Part shown: positions 58,030 to 60,000 of the stretch, piece after piece | How the letters are laid out: every line of letters begins with the position of its first letter | Position numbering within the stretch: position 1 is the stretch's first letter | Source: Adiantum capillus-veneris | Lineage: Eukaryota > Streptophyta > Polypodiopsida > Polypodiales > Pteridaceae | Length of the DNA: 60,000 nt | Direction of reading: 5' to 3' | Assembly: GCA_014529385.2 (NCBI GenBank) | Contig: CM043962.1 | Location: 35,495,598-35,555,597, forward strand | Translations under genes and position numbers: made by a program | Notes under the pieces: generated by a model | What the model saw: the letters and a program-made list of their open reading frames with translations, nothing else | Told to the model about the DNA's origin: nothing | The model's database searches: none

Positions 58030-58514
58030 AAATATATACAAGTATATATGTGCATGTGTGTTAGAATGGGTGCATCTGTGTGCATGTGTGCACATGAATG
58101 TATGTGGCCATTTGCATGAACATTTGAGAATTCTTTTGAGTGGGACTACCATTGACACCACCGCCAATGACAATGCTGCCTATGATAGCAAGAATAAACC
58201 AATTTGATACAAAGCCATGGGCATTTAAATCATTTTTAGAGCCATGGCGTATTTTCTATAGCTTTGACCTGGTATTGTTTCTACAATGTTTCGATGACCG
58301 TTTCTTCTTCTTTTCTCTCTTTCTTTGATTTACTTAAGTCAATGTTGTCCATAATGATCATAGATTGCTTTGATATTTTGTGGCATATTTTAAATATATC
58401 ATGCATAGTAACACAACTCTGATGCATCACTAGGATACAACAAGTAGCCTAAAAACTTCTCATATGATGGAACCAAGTGTAGTGTAGATTTTAAAACCTA
58501 TATAAATATAAATA

Positions 58515-58570
<56 letters not shown>

Positions 58571-59001
58571 AGAGAGAGAGAGAGAATGCCAAACATGACT
58601 TATAGAACCAAATGAAATACATCACATGCTTTATGTTGAGTTGGCCAATGACTCTCAATGCGTGAGAAATGTGCAAATGAGGGCATCAATTGAGACCCCA
58701 CAACATGGCTAAGAGATATAGGTGTATGGGGACCGATCAATGGCTGACAATTTGAGAAAGGGGGCATGGATTCTCACAATAAAAGGGACCCTTTTCCTAT
58801 TCATTTTGTAGTTTTTCTTTCAAGAACACTTTTTCAACACCATTCTTTACGTGAAAATGTGGAGAAAATAGAGAAAAAAATAACCCCTACTATTGGACCC
58901 ACATGATAGGAATTCTTTTAATTGTAGTGACCTGTGAGGTGGGAGATAAGAATGATTGCTCCTATGGTGTAGCTTGGGGATAAGAGGGAGGGGGAGAAGG
59001 G

Positions 59002-59003
<2 letters not shown>
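58030..59003. other. AT-rich sequence with (AT)n microsatellite
   Basis: An (AT)n tract lies at about 58521-58561, followed by a short (GA)n. No gene is seen. The stretch at 58780-58920 (CCCTTTTCCTATTCAT, AACCCCTACTATTGGACCC) is loosely like the copia LTR near 1800-1930 and may be an old LTR. Confidence 0.5.

Positions 59004-59097
<94 letters not shown>
59004..59097. repeat. (GA)n microsatellite
   Basis: About 47 uninterrupted GA units. Confidence 0.95.
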
Positions 59098-59099
<2 letters not shown>

Positions 59100-59449
59100 T
59101 TTGGAAGGCTATAGGATAAGCTCCTTGTCAACATACTTTCTCATGGCACAAAAGAAGTAGAGAACACAAGATAAGATTATGTTATAGCCTATGTGAATCA
59201 ATAGGCTCTTTTTAGTAGGGGATGTGTTGAATTCTTGCCAAAAAAAATGTCCCCTCATAGCGAATAGTTAAATTGATATCAACACTTTGGTGGTAGAATC
59301 AATTTGTAAAGTCTACAATTTAGGCAATACAATAAGGTTCCTTGCTAGAAAATCTACACATGACTAAGCTTCTCTGTCTTCTCTCCCTATATATGCAGCC
59401 TACTATAAAAGAGGGACCATTCTCTAACCTCTTCATTGGACCTTGCTAG

Positions 59450-59830
59450 TCATATGCCTGAATCTTGAACTCCAACTTTCATAACTGTATGAGTGTCAGT
59501 GAATATCATAGTGGGCATTTGTTGACACTCAGAAAGATCTACCAATAGCGTGTGTATCCATAAAAAATCAAACATTGGTGTGAAAGATTCCCTATACTCA
59601 GCTTCACAATTTGATGTATCCAATGTGGGTTGCTTCTTGCTCAACCAGAACATGCATACATTTCCTAAGAAAACAAATTCTCTCATGGAAAGACGTCAAA
59701 ATCACAAGCCCAATCAGAGTCACTGTAACAAAGAAGTTGCAACCACCTGCTACTGCATAAGTATGTACATCAAAAGATTCTCTAGCATCATGCATTCTTG
59801 ACTTAAATCATATTACTATTGGCCTAGAGA
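59450..59830 (-). pseudogene. Ty1/copia RNase H fragment
   Basis: The minus strand reads FVFLGN, SKKQPTLDTSNCEAEYRESF, LWIHTLLVDLSE, then MIFTDTHTVMKVG. This is the C-terminal RNase H region of a copia polyprotein (family form SKKQPTV..SS.EAEY and a CDNQSA-like box). Upstream coding is shifted or broken, with DSDWA-like sequence out of frame near 59700-59750. It is a separate copia copy, opposite in orientation to the one at the window start. Confidence 0.82.
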
Positions 59831-60000
59831 TTTTCTTATAGTTCTACGTGCCAAACTTTTCCAAAATTTTATGCGGATACTTTGTCTACTGAATCATGTA
59901 TATGCCTTCTTTAGACTATTCGGAGTGAATACCCAAATACTAATGTAGGAAACCAAGATTAGAAATTTCAAATTTTTTCCTCATGGCATCTTTAAATGTT

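Noticed and set aside
58847-59134. A minus-strand ORF with a Leu-Ser repeat
   Set aside because: It is the translation of the (GA)n microsatellite.

Overview
The window is eukaryotic, from a plant nuclear genome. It is AT-rich and almost gene-free, and it is filled with Ty1/copia, Ty3/gypsy and L1-type retroelement remains, one very large DNA transposon, satellite-like arrays and long microsatellites. The retroelement proteins and the expanded DUF7869-type protein suggest a large-genome, seed-free plant such as a fern. That assignment is inference and weak. I found no ordinary host gene that I would defend strongly.

The central 31 kb is a three-level nest that can be read from exact junctions. 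Level 1 is a minus-strand Ty3/gypsy chromovirus. Its integrase is split into an N-terminal and catalytic part (36356-37150) and a C-terminal part with a chromodomain (5193-5913). Level 2 is another minus-strand Ty3/gypsy element (5918-36355), inserted inside that integrase with a 4-bp target duplication ACGT. It keeps a full 3-prime LTR of about 2.25 kb, a shortened pol, and a 5-prime LTR truncated on its inner side. Level 3 is a 24,730-bp DNA transposon (7535-32264) inserted in the 3-prime LTR of level 2. It has perfect 16-bp terminal inverted repeats and a 4-bp target duplication GTCT. The sister LTR carries the uninterrupted empty site near 35716-35723.

The giant transposon carries a two-part ORF (28745-31972) for a DUF7869-type protein with DDE-like acidic motifs, interrupted by one in-frame TGA. 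It also carries an FCP1-like protein gene (10203-10980, minus strand) with a degenerate phosphatase motif. About 15 kb of arrays are built on one roughly 15-20-bp motif (core CCACCACTTGTCC). The motif runs in one direction in the left third of the element and the opposite direction in the rest, so the arrays mirror each other about an axis near 15.2-15.6 kb. The right array (15.6-24.0 kb) is a clean higher-order repeat of alternating 425- and 442-bp units. I suggest these are massively amplified subterminal transposase-binding repeats. The joint system of DUF7869 transposase, mirrored satellite arms and FCP1-like cargo is the most novel item in the window.

The left flank (1-5180) holds the 3-prime end of a copia element, an unassigned stretch and the chromovirus 3-prime LTR. 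To the right are two non-LTR insertions with clear target duplications (37168-38073 and 38155-40505), then a plus-strand gypsy LTR, primer-binding site and gag (about 41.2-44 kb). Next is a minus-strand gypsy gag-protease element with its LTR at 53797-55176 (about 45-55 kb). Its leader carries repeated perfect 24-bp palindromes. The end of the window (55.2-60 kb) holds microsatellites, an L1 fragment and a copia RNase H fragment.
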